Shown here: one piece after another, positions 11,558 through 21,110 of the stretch
How the letters are laid out: every line of letters begins with the position of its first letter
How positions within the stretch are numbered: the first letter of the stretch is position 1
Source: Nothophaeocryptopus gaeumannii
Lineage: Eukaryota; Ascomycota; Dothideomycetes; Mycosphaerellales; Mycosphaerellaceae
Assembly: GCA_031771865.1 (NCBI GenBank)
Contig: JASISA010000022.1
Coordinates: 1,426,001 to 1,490,000 of the forward strand
Reading direction: 5' to 3'
DNA: 64,000 nucleotides
Position numbers and translations under genes: made by a program
The notes under the pieces: generated by a model
The model's input: only the letters and a program-made list of their open reading frames with translations
What the model was told of the DNA's origin: nothing
Database searches by the model: none

Positions 11558-12025
11558 TCAGGTCATCAGTTGCTTGCGGGACAACTGTCTCCGAGCTTTT
11601 TGTGTAGCAGGGCTGTTTAGGCTGTGCGTTTGAAAGGTACCAGAGGAGTGTGTTCCTAGTACGAGGCGTAACAAGCGCAGAGTACCAGGCTCAATCGGCC
11701 TTTGCAACCCTGCTGTAGAATGTATAGGCTGTGCATTTGAACATTTCCGCTGAGGTAGCGTTCAGAGGCCTCTGATCAGGGATATCTTTCCGGTCGAGTG
11801 TGGTCACACGAACAAAAGGCCAGCATTGATTGGCTTTACTTTCCTGAAATGCTGTATAGGCTGCGCGTTTGGAGGAATCCGCACAAATGCCCATAGCGTA
11901 AGGACGGTTTCCGAGGAACAGTCGTCACACGAGCATGCGGCCAGGCTTCATCGGCTTTTCCGCCCCGCAGACTGCATAGGCTCTGCGTCAGAAACGCTCC
12001 GCTCGAATAGCTGCTCATGTTCGGC
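11558..12025. repeat. Degenerate tandem repeat, about four units of 120-135 bp
   Basis: Imperfect units begin near 11558, 11685, 11820 and 11941. Shared landmarks in order: a CCAG(G/C)NTTNATYGGC start, a core like TGTATAGGCTGYGCGTTTG, and an end like GTCRTCACACGARCA. A fifth, weaker relative of the start and end blocks occurs near 12715-12755. The units differ at many positions, so this is an old array. Nothing identifies it as a transposon terminus or a gene. Confidence 0.6.
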
Positions 12026-12048
12026 TTTGACATCACAATGATATTTCT

Positions 12049-12105
12049 CACCCTGTCCATGTCTCAATCACGGTTCCGGAAGAGGTTGCAGATTGAGACA
12101 GGGTG
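12049..12105. repeat. Inverted repeat able to form a hairpin
   Basis: The right arm GATTGAGACAGGGTG (12091-12105) is the exact reverse complement of CACCCTGTC...TCAATC in 12049-12069, where the left arm carries six extra bases. The loop is about 21 nt. It lies directly after the degenerate tandem array. It could be a foldback remnant; there is no adjoining gene for it to terminate. Confidence 0.6.
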
Positions 12106-13292
12106 TATACTCCAAACGACAGACGTGGACAAAAATGGTCGTATTCGGAACCCACAAAAGGATGATTGAGCAATGACTCCTTTCATGTGAAGGACGACCC
12201 CCCAAACAGGCTTACGTATTTTTGAAGCAGGGAAATGAAATCGGCAGCTGTAGTTTCCTGCGAGCTGCAGTTTCGCGGGCTCCCGTACCTTTGGGCTGCA
12301 GCTTTCACAAGCTGTTTTGGGTCGGACAGGCGCATGATTTTCTGGCTCGTGTCGTTCTGTACCGGTCAGCGTGGCGGTGTGATCAGTATTAATTTCTTCA
12401 TCAAAATGATGGTACATGGCGATTTCTTGACCTCTCCGAGGACTGTGATTGTTCTGCCGGCTCTGCTCCGTGTTAGCTGCAGTCATGTACGAGGCCGGAC
12501 CAGACCGCGCCTCTGGAAACTCTTTTAGCGACCGGCATCTGACGGCGGGGTGACGATGGCAGGTAGAGCACGTACGCTCGAGGATCTACTGCAGGCCAGC
12601 ATCTTTGCAGCATGCGGTGCGTTGTACAGCTGCATCCGAAGCAGCAAATGACCCAATCACGGCGCAGCCGTCTGAGTGCTGAAACCGCTGATGGGGCCTT
12701 TTCTTTCGACGAAAGGTCGTCACAAGCATGTGACGCGATCCTCAGCTTTTCAAGTCGTCAAGATGGAGTGCAGTGGTGTGGCTCTGGCTGGGTGCCACTT
12801 TTGGCGTTCCGCTGATGAGGTACGGCTAAGTGTCTGAGATGACGAAAGCCTTAAGCCGTAGGAGATGGATGGGTGGCCAGGCCAGGCAAGGCATGTGCAA
12901 ACTGCGGCTCCCCCTGTTGTGCCCTGCGGTCATTTCGTTTTCTCCAGATGACCAGATGGCCTGCCCGTGGAGAAGAGCTGCACTCGGTCTTTTCTGCCGC
13001 CGCCAGCGCGTGATAGCCTTACCGTGATAGCCTTACCGTGATCCGTCTCCAGTCCTTCTGCTAGTGCATGCGCATGACCTCTACCCACTCTTCCCACACT
13101 ACCGACCAGTCGCGGACCGCCAAATATCAAAACACTGCCAATGGGATATGCTTCCTCTGCCAACGGTCAATGTGACGTGCGCTCAGTCACTCCCCATAGA
13201 ACTATTCAGCAACAATAACCAGCCAGCCAAGGAGTACAGCCATATACAACTTGAACGAAACGATCACGACCGCACGCGAATGGACACCCCGC
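12106..13292. other. Gene-poor stretch upstream of the patatin lipase
   Basis: No credible ORF. It holds a distant copy of the 11.6-12.0 kb repeat blocks near 12715-12755 and a short direct repeat (CGTGATAGCCTTAC twice, about 13011-13038). The last 200 bases should be the lipase promoter. Confidence 0.4.
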
Positions 13293-15554
13293 ATGGCGTC
13301 GATACGAAGAGCCAATCCATTCATACTCGACGAGGGCGGGGACACTGAGCACGAGGGATTACCGGAGAAGACATGGCCAGACATATGGCCCCAAACAGAC
13401 GAAACGCGACACTGGCAGTCGTCGTTGCTGCCTGCCGTTCATGTCTCCTCGTACCCGGTTCAGACTGCACAAAATCTGCTCGACTCTGCAAAATGGGGAG
13501 GACTCTTTGGACTGAACAAGCCCGGCACGGCTTCGCAGGCGAAGGCGTTGCAGCAATTGCGAATGAGAAGCGCGAATAATGCGAAAGAATGGAAAAAGCA
13601 CGCAGATCAAATGGACATCTTGGAGGGCAACCACCATTGGAGGGAGACGGAAGACTCGGACGACTGTGATATGGGTCTACTCAGGAAACGACTAGATGTC
13701 TTGAAGAGTGCGAACCACAACTCGGACATGGATGCGATGCTGTTCCATCTTCGCGACCACCTCAAGCGGGACCTTGCCGGTATTGTCAATCCACGCCTCT
13801 ACCAACACTCATACGTCGGCACGAAGTACTTGATCGACGAATACGCGGAAGTGGTGAAGTACACTATCGATCGTCTCGTCAAGTACTGCGAGACGCAACC
13901 TGCGAATGCCGAGAAGTACTTGACCATAATGAACTCTGCGAAAGAGTCGTACGGACGAAGCGCCCTCATGCTCTCGGGAGGCGGCACACTTGGTATGTGT
14001 CACATCGGCGTCGTTAAGTCCTTGCTTCAGGAGAAGTTACTGCCAAAGATCGTGTGTGGCTCGTCGGCGGGCAGCATCGTGGGTGCTGTTCTCTGTACGC
14101 ACAAAGACAACGACATTGGCGGGAAGCTGGACGAATTGACGAAGGGTGACGTGAAAGTATTCCAAGGCGACGACGAGCTGCAGGGCTGGTTTGGCGCCCT
14201 CGTTAACGTCTTGAAAGGAGACCCAGCGTTTCGCGTGAGCAACTTATGTCGCGTCATGAAGAATCTGCTTGGCGACATCACTTTCAAGGAGGCGTACAAT
14301 CTCACCGGCAGAATCCTCAACATCCACGTGTCATGCAAAGACAAGCATAATTTGCCGCGGCTGCTCAACTACGTGACCGCTCCAAATGTTGTTGTCTGGA
14401 CGGCTGTCGCATCGTCTTGCGCATTGCCATGGGTCTTTGAGGCTCCCGGATTGAAGGCAAAGGACGCCGGGACCGGTAATATTGAGCCTTGGGGACATCT
14501 GGATCACAGCTACATTGATGGTTCGATTGAAGGCGATCTGCCAGCGCACAATCTGGAGAGGATGTTTAATGTCAACAACTTCATCGCGTGCCAGGTCAAC
14601 CCTCACGTGCAGCATCTTGTTCAGCGGAAAGAAGGCGAAGTCCCTAACATCGTCCGGAAGACCCTCAGCGTCTCCAAGGCAAACGTCATTTACGCCCTGG
14701 ACAGCGCCATCGAAAATGGATTCGACATGTTTCCACTGAAGATGCTGCACTCGGTTATCACGCAAAAATATGACGGCGATATCACTATCTTGCCTAACAT
14801 TGCTTGGGTCAATGTTTTGAAAATCCTCGCCAACCCAGACCACGAATTCATGCAAAAGGCAACAAAGCATGGAGAGCAAGCCACTTGGCCTAAGCTCGAC
14901 CGAATTCGTAACACTGTTGCCATCGAGCTGGCCTTGGAAGATGCCGCCAGAAGGTTGAGAGTCATCAAGCTCGATAGCGAAAAGGCTGGCCGCCTCAGAC
15001 CTCAGAGAGCAATCTCTGCCACCAGGTCTGAGCGTGGCATGTCGCGAAGACGGACCAAGAGTGGTGGTCCTACTGGGTTAAGTGCCATCCCACGTGTTGT
15101 TCGAGGCCGTCGTACTCAACATTTTCCTATCAAATCCATGATCGAACCGTCTGAACTGGCCCCGCCTCTGTTCAATCTCACAAACGCTGACAACAACCCG
15201 CTCTCATCCTCTGATGAAATAACCTCAGGCCATTCATCGCCATGCACTGACTATGAGGACAATGACTTCAACGATGTCACCGACCGGAGTGGTGCCGCTA
15301 CACCTGGCGAGCTGGACGTCTCAGAAGCGGATCGACGCATCTTAGCCTTCATGTCACAGCCGGTGTCACCAAGCATCTCTTCCAAGTCATTCTTCGGCGC
15401 CGATATCACGATTGGCCATACGCCTCCACCGGCCTCACCTGAGATGAAGCGCATGTTCAGCGGTCTGCATATGAGCAGTATAGATTCGAAGATGCCATCA
15501 AATGACCGCAGGCGGGCGAGACCACAGAATGGAGCCCGACCTGATAAAGCTTAG
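13293..15554 (+). CDS. Patatin-like triacylglycerol lipase (TGL3/4/5 family)
   Basis: One exon, 753 aa from the first in-frame ATG (MASIRRANPF). Residues ~120-215 match the DUF3336 region that precedes the catalytic domain in yeast Tgl3/4/5 (RDLAGIVNPRLYQHSYVGTK). The patatin core follows: the oxyanion loop SGGGTLGMCHIG, the nucleophile elbow GSSAG (Ser ~258) and the DGS motif with catalytic Asp ~409 (YIDGSIEGD). The Ser-Asp dyad is intact. The C-terminal ~190 residues are basic then Ser/Pro-rich and probably a regulatory or lipid-droplet-binding tail. Family role: hydrolysis of stored triacylglycerol at lipid droplets. The next downstream metabolic gene is an acyl-CoA dehydrogenase, but nothing shows shared control. 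Which TGL paralogue it is cannot be told here. Confidence 0.88.
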   Translation: MASIRRANPFILDEGGDTEHEGLPEKTWPDIWPQTDETRHWQSSLLPAVHVSSYPVQTAQNLLDSAKWGGLFGLNKPGTASQAKALQQLRMRSANNAKEWKKHADQMDILEGNHHWRETEDSDDCDMGLLRKRLDVLKSANHNSDMDAMLFHLRDHLKRDLAGIVNPRLYQHSYVGTKYLIDEYAEVVKYTIDRLVKYCETQPANAEKYLTIMNSAKESYGRSALMLSGGGTLGMCHIGVVKSLLQEKLLPKIVCGSSAGSIVGAVLCTHKDNDIGGKLDELTKGDVKVFQGDDELQGWFGALVNVLKGDPAFRVSNLCRVMKNLLGDITFKEAYNLTGRILNIHVSCKDKHNLPRLLNYVTAPNVVVWTAVASSCALPWVFEAPGLKAKDAGTGNIEPWGHLDHSYIDGSIEGDLPAHNLERMFNVNNFIACQVNPHVQHLVQRKEGEVPNIVRKTLSVSKANVIYALDSAIENGFDMFPLKMLHSVITQKYDGDITILPNIAWVNVLKILANPDHEFMQKATKHGEQATWPKLDRIRNTVAIELALEDAARRLRVIKLDSEKAGRLRPQRAISATRSERGMSRRRTKSGGPTGLSAIPRVVRGRRTQHFPIKSMIEPSELAPPLFNLTNADNNPLSSSDEITSGHSSPCTDYEDNDFNDVTDRSGAATPGELDVSEADRRILAFMSQPVSPSISSKSFFGADITIGHTPPPASPEMKRMFSGLHMSSIDSKMPSNDRRRARPQNGARPDKA

Positions 15555-15857
15555 ACGACGATTAGATAATGGACAAAATGCATGGAAATGGTTCCTTATG
15601 TTCCACGAAGGAAGATGAAGTGCGGCATTGATCCGCTTGGATATTAAAAAGCATTGTATACGCGTCCATCGAGATGGGATTTCACACATTCATAGCAGTG
15701 CTTATTAGCGCTAGAGCTAGAGTACTCACTGTGCACAGACGGAAGACTTCTGATTAGATGCAGTAGACCTTTTCTTGCTACACAACATTTACTTATCCAC
15801 ATCCATCTACAACTCCTTCACATGATCTCTACCTACCACCTCATTCTACACTCATCC
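15555..15857. other. Convergent spacer
   Basis: About 300 bases between the lipase (+) and cupin (-) stops. AT-richer than the genes; 3' UTRs expected. Nothing else seen. Confidence 0.4.
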
Positions 15858-16349
15858 TTAACTACTCCCCCATCCACCCGGCAAATTCACCACAATCGGT
15901 TCCGCTCCAGACCTCACAATACACCACACTACGTCTTCATCTGTTTCATTCACTTCTTGATGTTCGGCGTATGCAGGAATGAGAGCGTAGTCTCCTGGAG
16001 CGAGTTTTTGTTTCTTCTTCCCGCCGTCAGATACGATTGTTCCGTGGCCGGAGAAAGCGAATACGATTGTGTTTTCTTCGCCGTGGTGGTGGATTGCGGA
16101 TTCGGTGTGTGGATGGGCTATCATTCGAGAAGCGCAAATGTTGTCTGCGACCCTGGCGAGGGCGTTTTGACGGATCTGGAAGAATGGTTAGATATCTTCA
16201 GATGAATGACTCGGGTTGGTGTGATGAGAGAGAGTGGAATTGGCTCTGCACTGTCTGCTCCTTTTGGTACCCACCATGCCCTCTGTCTGGCCTCCGGAGG
16301 TCTTCAGGTCTGATGCTGGGGTTACGAGGACGGGTTTCTGTTCTGGCAT
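15858..16349 (-). CDS. Small cupin-domain protein
   Basis: Two exons, 16275-16349 and 15858-16175, joined over a 99-nt intron (GTGGGT...TTCCAG), give 130 aa. The join restores QTEGM-IRQNALARV. The cupin metal motif is plain: HPHTESAIHHHGEENTIVFA in motif 1 and PGDYALIPAYAEHQ in motif 2, so a single-domain metal-binding beta-barrel. Cupins of this size occur widely in fungi with no assigned substrate; the enzymatic role is unknown. The next gene downstream on this strand is far away, so context gives no clue. Confidence 0.8.
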
Positions 16350-17473
16350 GGTGATTCCCTCTCTTGCTTGACGTCTCAAAGATGCGGTTTTAAGAGAAAA
16401 TGGAAAGATAAGATCTTCGTTTGGTATGAATTTGGAGCCTCCTCTTCTTTTCAATTGAGTGTTTGATTGTGTCGTGATCGAGGGAAAAACACTGGAGAGC
16501 TCTCACGTTGTATGCCGTGGAGCGGGCAGACGAATGTGTGGGGTTGCGGAGCTGCTCTGACTGACGTAACACAGACATATTTCGTATAGGCCGTGACCTA
16601 CCTGTGACCTTCTGATTGCCATCTTGCTCAAGTTCGTTTGAGGTCGCAGAGCTGGTCTTTTCTGACCTTGAAAGTGTTTCTATAATTTTGAAGTAAGCCA
16701 TTAAGGTTGGCTCCAGATGGGCAATAAGTCCGCTTGGACCACGCGTTGATACTCGCAGACGCGTGTAACGGCGTTTCTGGAGCCCCGCGAAGCTTCTCGG
16801 TGTCCAGGAGTTCGTCCAGGACAGTTGGTACAGGACACGCTGCGGGTCGCAGACCTGAAGGGTCGACTTCGATCTCTTTAGGATTTGATTACATACGTCT
16901 TGTAATACGCCGACTCGTAGCTACACTTGGTCCAGGGTGGCAGTTGCAAAGAGCGGGCGTATCCTCACCCAGCGCAATGTGCTGCTCTTCAGTCATGGAG
17001 ACGTCGTTCTCGCGATACAAGTGCGCGTAGAAGATGGCTATATTTCGCTTGCTGGTGGGCCATGTGGAAACATCGGCGCATTGCACGAAGCTCGGCATGT
17101 GAATGAGATCGACAAGCACAGACGCTTTCGTCGGTCAGCCGAGGCAGGCGCGCCTCAGCCAATGGGAGAGTGCGCTTTGATGGATTTCGCCTCCTTCCGG
17201 CGTCACTTGACCAACACACGGGTCAGCCTACACACGGCCAACCAGGTACGAGACCACCGCTGAGCGTCAGGTCGCAGCTCTCGGCTCATTGTCCTTTCAC
17301 ATGCAAAGCCAAGCCGAGCGGTAAGCTCTTACATTCGGGGCTCTTATGCTTCGCTCGTGACCCTCCGCTCTCTTCGCCCATTCCATCCCCACGTCCTCCT
17401 CCGCATCCGCTCTTTCTTGGTTTCTCTTCTCTAAACCACCCTGCTCTATCCTACTGCTGCTAGCACACGCAAA
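16350..17473. promoter_or_regulatory. Divergent promoter region, cupin gene and acyl-CoA dehydrogenase
   Basis: About 1.1 kb between divergent starts. A CCAAT box lies near 17158 (CAGCCAATGGGAG). A pyrimidine-rich tract near 17380-17460 directly precedes the dehydrogenase ATG, as is common for well-expressed fungal genes. Short ORFs here show no domain. Confidence 0.45.
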
Positions 17474-19189
17474 ATGTCTAAGACCTTCTCCACGGCCGAT
17501 GTGGCCAAGCACAACAAAGGCGATGACCTCTTCATCATTGTCGAGCAGGATGTCTACGATCTCACAAAGTTCCAAGATGAGCACCCTGGAGGCAAGAAGA
17601 GTAAGCTATAGCGATCTCGAGGTACTAGCGAATTCCACTGACCACCCACAGTCCTCCAGCGAGTAGCCGGAAAGGACGCCACCAAGCAGTTCTGGAAGTA
17701 TCACAATGAGAGCATTCTCAAGAAGTTCCAACCGAAGCTGCAGGTCGGCTCCCTTGACAGCAAGCCCAAGCCAAAGCAGGCCCCGACACCTCCGCCATCG
17801 CCCCCAGCCGAGAAGAAAGAGAAGGTTGTCCCACAAGCAGAATCCGGTACGGTCGCTCCAGCTCCTGGGCCGGCTGCTGAAGAAGAGGCCGAGGCCATGG
17901 ATCCATACGGCGACATGATCCCATACGCCGATCCATCATGGTATCAATCTTACCACACTCCATACTTCAACGAGACTCACGCCGCGCTCCGAGACGAAGT
18001 GCGACAGTGGGTGGAAGAGGAGATCATGCCAAACGTCACCGAATGGGACGAGGCCAAGAAGGTGCCCGACAGCATCTACAAGCAAATGGGTGAGCGCGGC
18101 TATCTTGCAGGTCTCATGGGTCTGCATCACTGGCCAAAGCACCTCACGAACAAGACCGTCAAGTCCGTTCCTCCTGAGAAGTGGGATCTCTTCCACGAGA
18201 TGCTGCTTACCGACGAGCTCTCGCGATCCGGGTCCGGCGGTTTCGTGTGGAACGTCATTGGCGGGTTCGGTATTGGCTGCCCTCCAGTTGTCAAGTACGG
18301 CAAGAAGCCTCTCGTAGACCGCATCCTGCCCGAAATCCTGGCCGGCAACAAACGCATCTGCTTGGCCATCACCGAGCCCGACGCCGGATCAGACGTCGCC
18401 AACCTGACCTGCGAAGCCAAGCTCTCCGAGGACGGCAAGCACTACATTGTCAACGGCGAGAAGAAATGGATCACCAACGGTATCTGGTGCGACTACTTCA
18501 CAACCGCCGTCCGCACAGGCGGCGAAGGCATGAACGGTGTCTCCGTCCTACTCATTGAACGCGACATGGGAGGCGTCAGCACCCGCCGCATGGACTGCCA
18601 GGGAGTCTGGAGTTCCGGAACAACCTACATCACCTTCGAAGATGTCAAAGTCCCCGTCGAGAATCTCGTCGGCAAGGAGAACCAAGGTTTCAAAGTCATC
18701 ATGACTAACTTCAACCATGAACGCATTGGTATTATCATCCAGTGTCTGCGGTTCAGCCGTGTCTGCTATGAGGAGAGTGTGAAGTACGCTCATAAGCGGA
18801 GGACTTTCGGCCAGAAATTGGTTAATCACCCGGTTATTCGGTTGAAGCTGGCGCACATGGCGAGACAGATTGAGGCTTCGTACTCTTGGCTCGAGTCGCT
18901 CATCTACCAATGTCAGAAGATGAATGAGACGGAGGCGATGTTGAAGCTTGGTGGTGCTATTGCCGGTCTGAAGGCCCAGTCGACTGTCACTTTTGAATTC
19001 TGTGCTCGTGAGGCGTCGCAGATTTTTGGTGGGCTTTCGTATAGCAGGGGTGGACAGGGTGCGAAGGTTGAGAGACTGTATCGCGACGTACGTGCGTACG
19101 CCATCCCTGGTGGATCGGAAGAGATCATGTTGGACTTGAGCATTCGACAGGCTTTGAAGGTGCATCAAGCTCTGGGCATGAAGCTTTAG
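17474..19189 (+). CDS. Cytochrome b5 - acyl-CoA dehydrogenase fusion
   Basis: Two exons, 17474-17600 and 17652-19189 (51-nt intron), give 554 aa. Residues 1-~80 are a cytochrome b5 domain with the haem motif HPGGKK and a second His in KYHNES. A Pro/Glu-rich linker (~90-140) leads to a full acyl-CoA dehydrogenase: ITEPDAGSDVANL (FAD/substrate loop), GEKKWITNG, RRTFGQKL and, near the end, YAIPGGSEEIMLDL. The reaction is FAD-dependent alpha,beta-dehydrogenation of an acyl-CoA; the attached b5 suggests built-in electron transfer. Such fusions are known in fungi. No clear mitochondrial presequence; the C-terminus GMKL is not a standard peroxisomal signal, so its location is open. Confidence 0.9.
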
Positions 19190-19524
19190 GATCTCGAGCT
19201 CCTGATTGCTTCTTGGCTTCATATTTGCATAGCGCACAGGCTACGGCGTCGGACAATAGGAAGATCTGCGACCAGTCATGTATACAGCTTGTTTTGATAG
19301 CTTGAAAGAACATGATATCTGAGGAGCTTCACCAACCAGCACAATTGAAATTGGTACTCTTTTGTATGACGGCCGTTCATTTCGTTGGTATCTCTTAATC
19401 TCTCACGCGTACATCGTGAGATGTCGCACCAGAAGTAGCTCTGCCAATGCAGCACATTTCGCTATGCCGTTCTTCGCCAACCATGCTGCAATGATGCTGC
19501 CACCCTGACCCACTCCTTCCTTCT
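19190..19524. other. Convergent spacer
   Basis: About 335 bases between two convergent genes; 3' UTRs expected, nothing else seen. Confidence 0.4.
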
Positions 19525-20322
19525 CTAAATCACACTCCCTCTCCTCGGAAAGTTCACGCCGTCCGTCGCAGCCGAATCACAGAACCAGCTAACTTTTTCC
19601 CCAGCACCCTCATTCACCAACCCACAAGGCAAATTCCTCCCCTCGTCAGACTCAAAAATCCGCTTAATCACTTCTTTCTTTCCTCCACCTGTAGCCACGA
19701 ATCCGATCTTTGCGCCGTGAAGCACGACTGGCAGACTCAGAGTGATACGCTTTGGTGGTGGTTTTGGCGAGTCCGAGATTGAGAGGACCCAAGCTCCACT
19801 TTCGCGCAGGAGGGGATGGTCTGGGAAGAGAGAACAGGTGTGGCCGTCTGGTCCGCAGCCGAGGAGGATTAGATCGAAGAGAGGGAGTTTGACGGAATCG
19901 CGTTGGGCGAAGACGGAGACGAGTTGCTTTTCGTACTCGTCTGCGGTTTCTTGAGGATCGTCGAGAGTAGATTCGTCAATTGGGAAGACTTTCGGCTGGC
20001 CGAGTTCTTGGGGGATCTTGTCTAAGAGGTCGGATTTGACGAGTGCGTGGTTGGAGTCTTCGTGGTCAAGGGGGACGCAGCGCTCGTCGGCGTAGAAGAT
20101 TTCCCATTTGGAGAAGTCGGTTTTGTCTTCTGCGGAGCCATTGGACGGTGCTAGGAGGGCTTTTGCGAGGGTCTTGGGGAGAGACCCGCCGGAGACTGCA
20201 ATGCGGAAGACACCGTGGCGGGCGAGAGAGTCGTTTTGTTGGTCGAGGATGTATTTGCGGAGATTCGGAGCGAGGTCCTTGTCGACGTCCGCAAAGGAGT
20301 AGAGGTTTGGCTGGCGACCCAT
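19525..20322 (-). CDS. 6-phosphogluconolactonase
   Basis: Single exon, 265 aa from ATG 20322 (MGRQPNLYSF). Family motifs: VSGGSLPKTLAKAL near the N-terminus, YADERCVPLDHEDSN and GCGPDGHTCSLFPDHPLL, then the C-terminal block PPPKRITLSLPVV. It hydrolyses 6-phosphogluconolactone in the cytosolic oxidative pentose phosphate pathway. The length is normal for the SOL/6PGL family. No frame or motif defect. The frame extends ten codons upstream through a TTG, but the ATG is preferred. A GAA microsatellite lies 46-78 nt upstream of the start. Confidence 0.93.
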   Translation of the reverse strand: MGRQPNLYSFADVDKDLAPNLRKYILDQQNDSLARHGVFRIAVSGGSLPKTLAKALLAPSNGSAEDKTDFSKWEIFYADERCVPLDHEDSNHALVKSDLLDKIPQELGQPKVFPIDESTLDDPQETADEYEKQLVSVFAQRDSVKLPLFDLILLGCGPDGHTCSLFPDHPLLRESGAWVLSISDSPKPPPKRITLSLPVVLHGAKIGFVATGGGKKEVIKRIFESDEGRNLPCGLVNEGAGEKVSWFCDSAATDGVNFPRRGSVI

Positions 20323-20357
20323 TTTGACTTGGTTGCGTTTCGGACAGTTCAAAAGAG

Positions 20358-20367
20358 TGAGGAGGAT

Positions 20368-20399
<32 letters not shown>

Positions 20400-20400
20400 A
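20358..20400. repeat. GAA microsatellite in the 6PGL leader
   Basis: A purine-only tract, mostly (GAA)n with GAG interruptions, pure between about 20368 and 20400. On the 6PGL transcript strand it reads as a TTC-type pyrimidine tract just upstream of the start. Confidence 0.8.
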
Positions 20401-21110
20401 TCGGTACTTCAGCAGCGCGGCGATGATTAAGAGGATGAAGCTCTTGCCGCTAGGGATTGATCGACGGCCGGCAGTGCGTTGGTGAAACGGCTTTATGGCG
20501 CAATAACGATACGGCAGTCGACGTCGTTCACATTTCGGTGAGCGTGCAAGAAAGTGTGAGGGCGGACAAGACTTATCGGGGGGCTGCTGGTGGGTGCGGA
20601 ATGACGTTTCGTATGGCCTTGCTGGTCTCCACCAGATACATTCTCAAGCAATTAGAGCTGGCCGGGGGTCTTGACGGTTCTGGCGACGTGCATAACCCAT
20701 AACCCAACCGCCAGGACACCGGATTACTGGGGATTACTATCATCACACCTGCCGCCTTCATGCGAGCATAGCAGCAGCGGAGGGAAGTCTGCCTTGGGTC
20801 AGACGCTGACGAGTGATTGAACATCGATGCACCTCGCGCAGCATACCGCAACCCTCAGCCAATCATACAGTAATCATTCTCCGCGATAAGGTTAGTGTCT
20901 CCCCTTCGGCCTTGGCACTTTTCGACAGCAGAAAATGTTCAAAGACGCGCAAACCTTACGACAGAGCAAAGGCCGAGCAAGACCTTGTCAAAGCGCTGTC
21001 GACGGAGTAAGCAGTCATCGATTATCATCTTCAGATCGCCAGCGTACATACATCCACCATTCCGCCGACATACAGCCCCTGCATCTTGAGGGCATAGGTC
21101 GAGCACCAAA
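20401..21110. promoter_or_regulatory. Divergent promoter of 6PGL and the TPR-like gene
   Basis: About 700 bases between divergent starts. A CCAAT motif occurs near 20856 (CAGCCAATCATAC). No RNA gene or credible ORF. Confidence 0.4.

Noticed and set aside
12049..12105. Transcription terminator
   Set aside because: Intrinsic hairpin terminators are not a feature of fungal nuclear genes, and no gene ends here.
14331..14879. 182-codon minus-strand ORF inside the lipase
   Set aside because: Shadow of the patatin gene, no domain.
18548..19237. 229-codon minus-strand ORF
   Set aside because: It is antisense to the acyl-CoA dehydrogenase, whose motifs are certain, and shows no domain.
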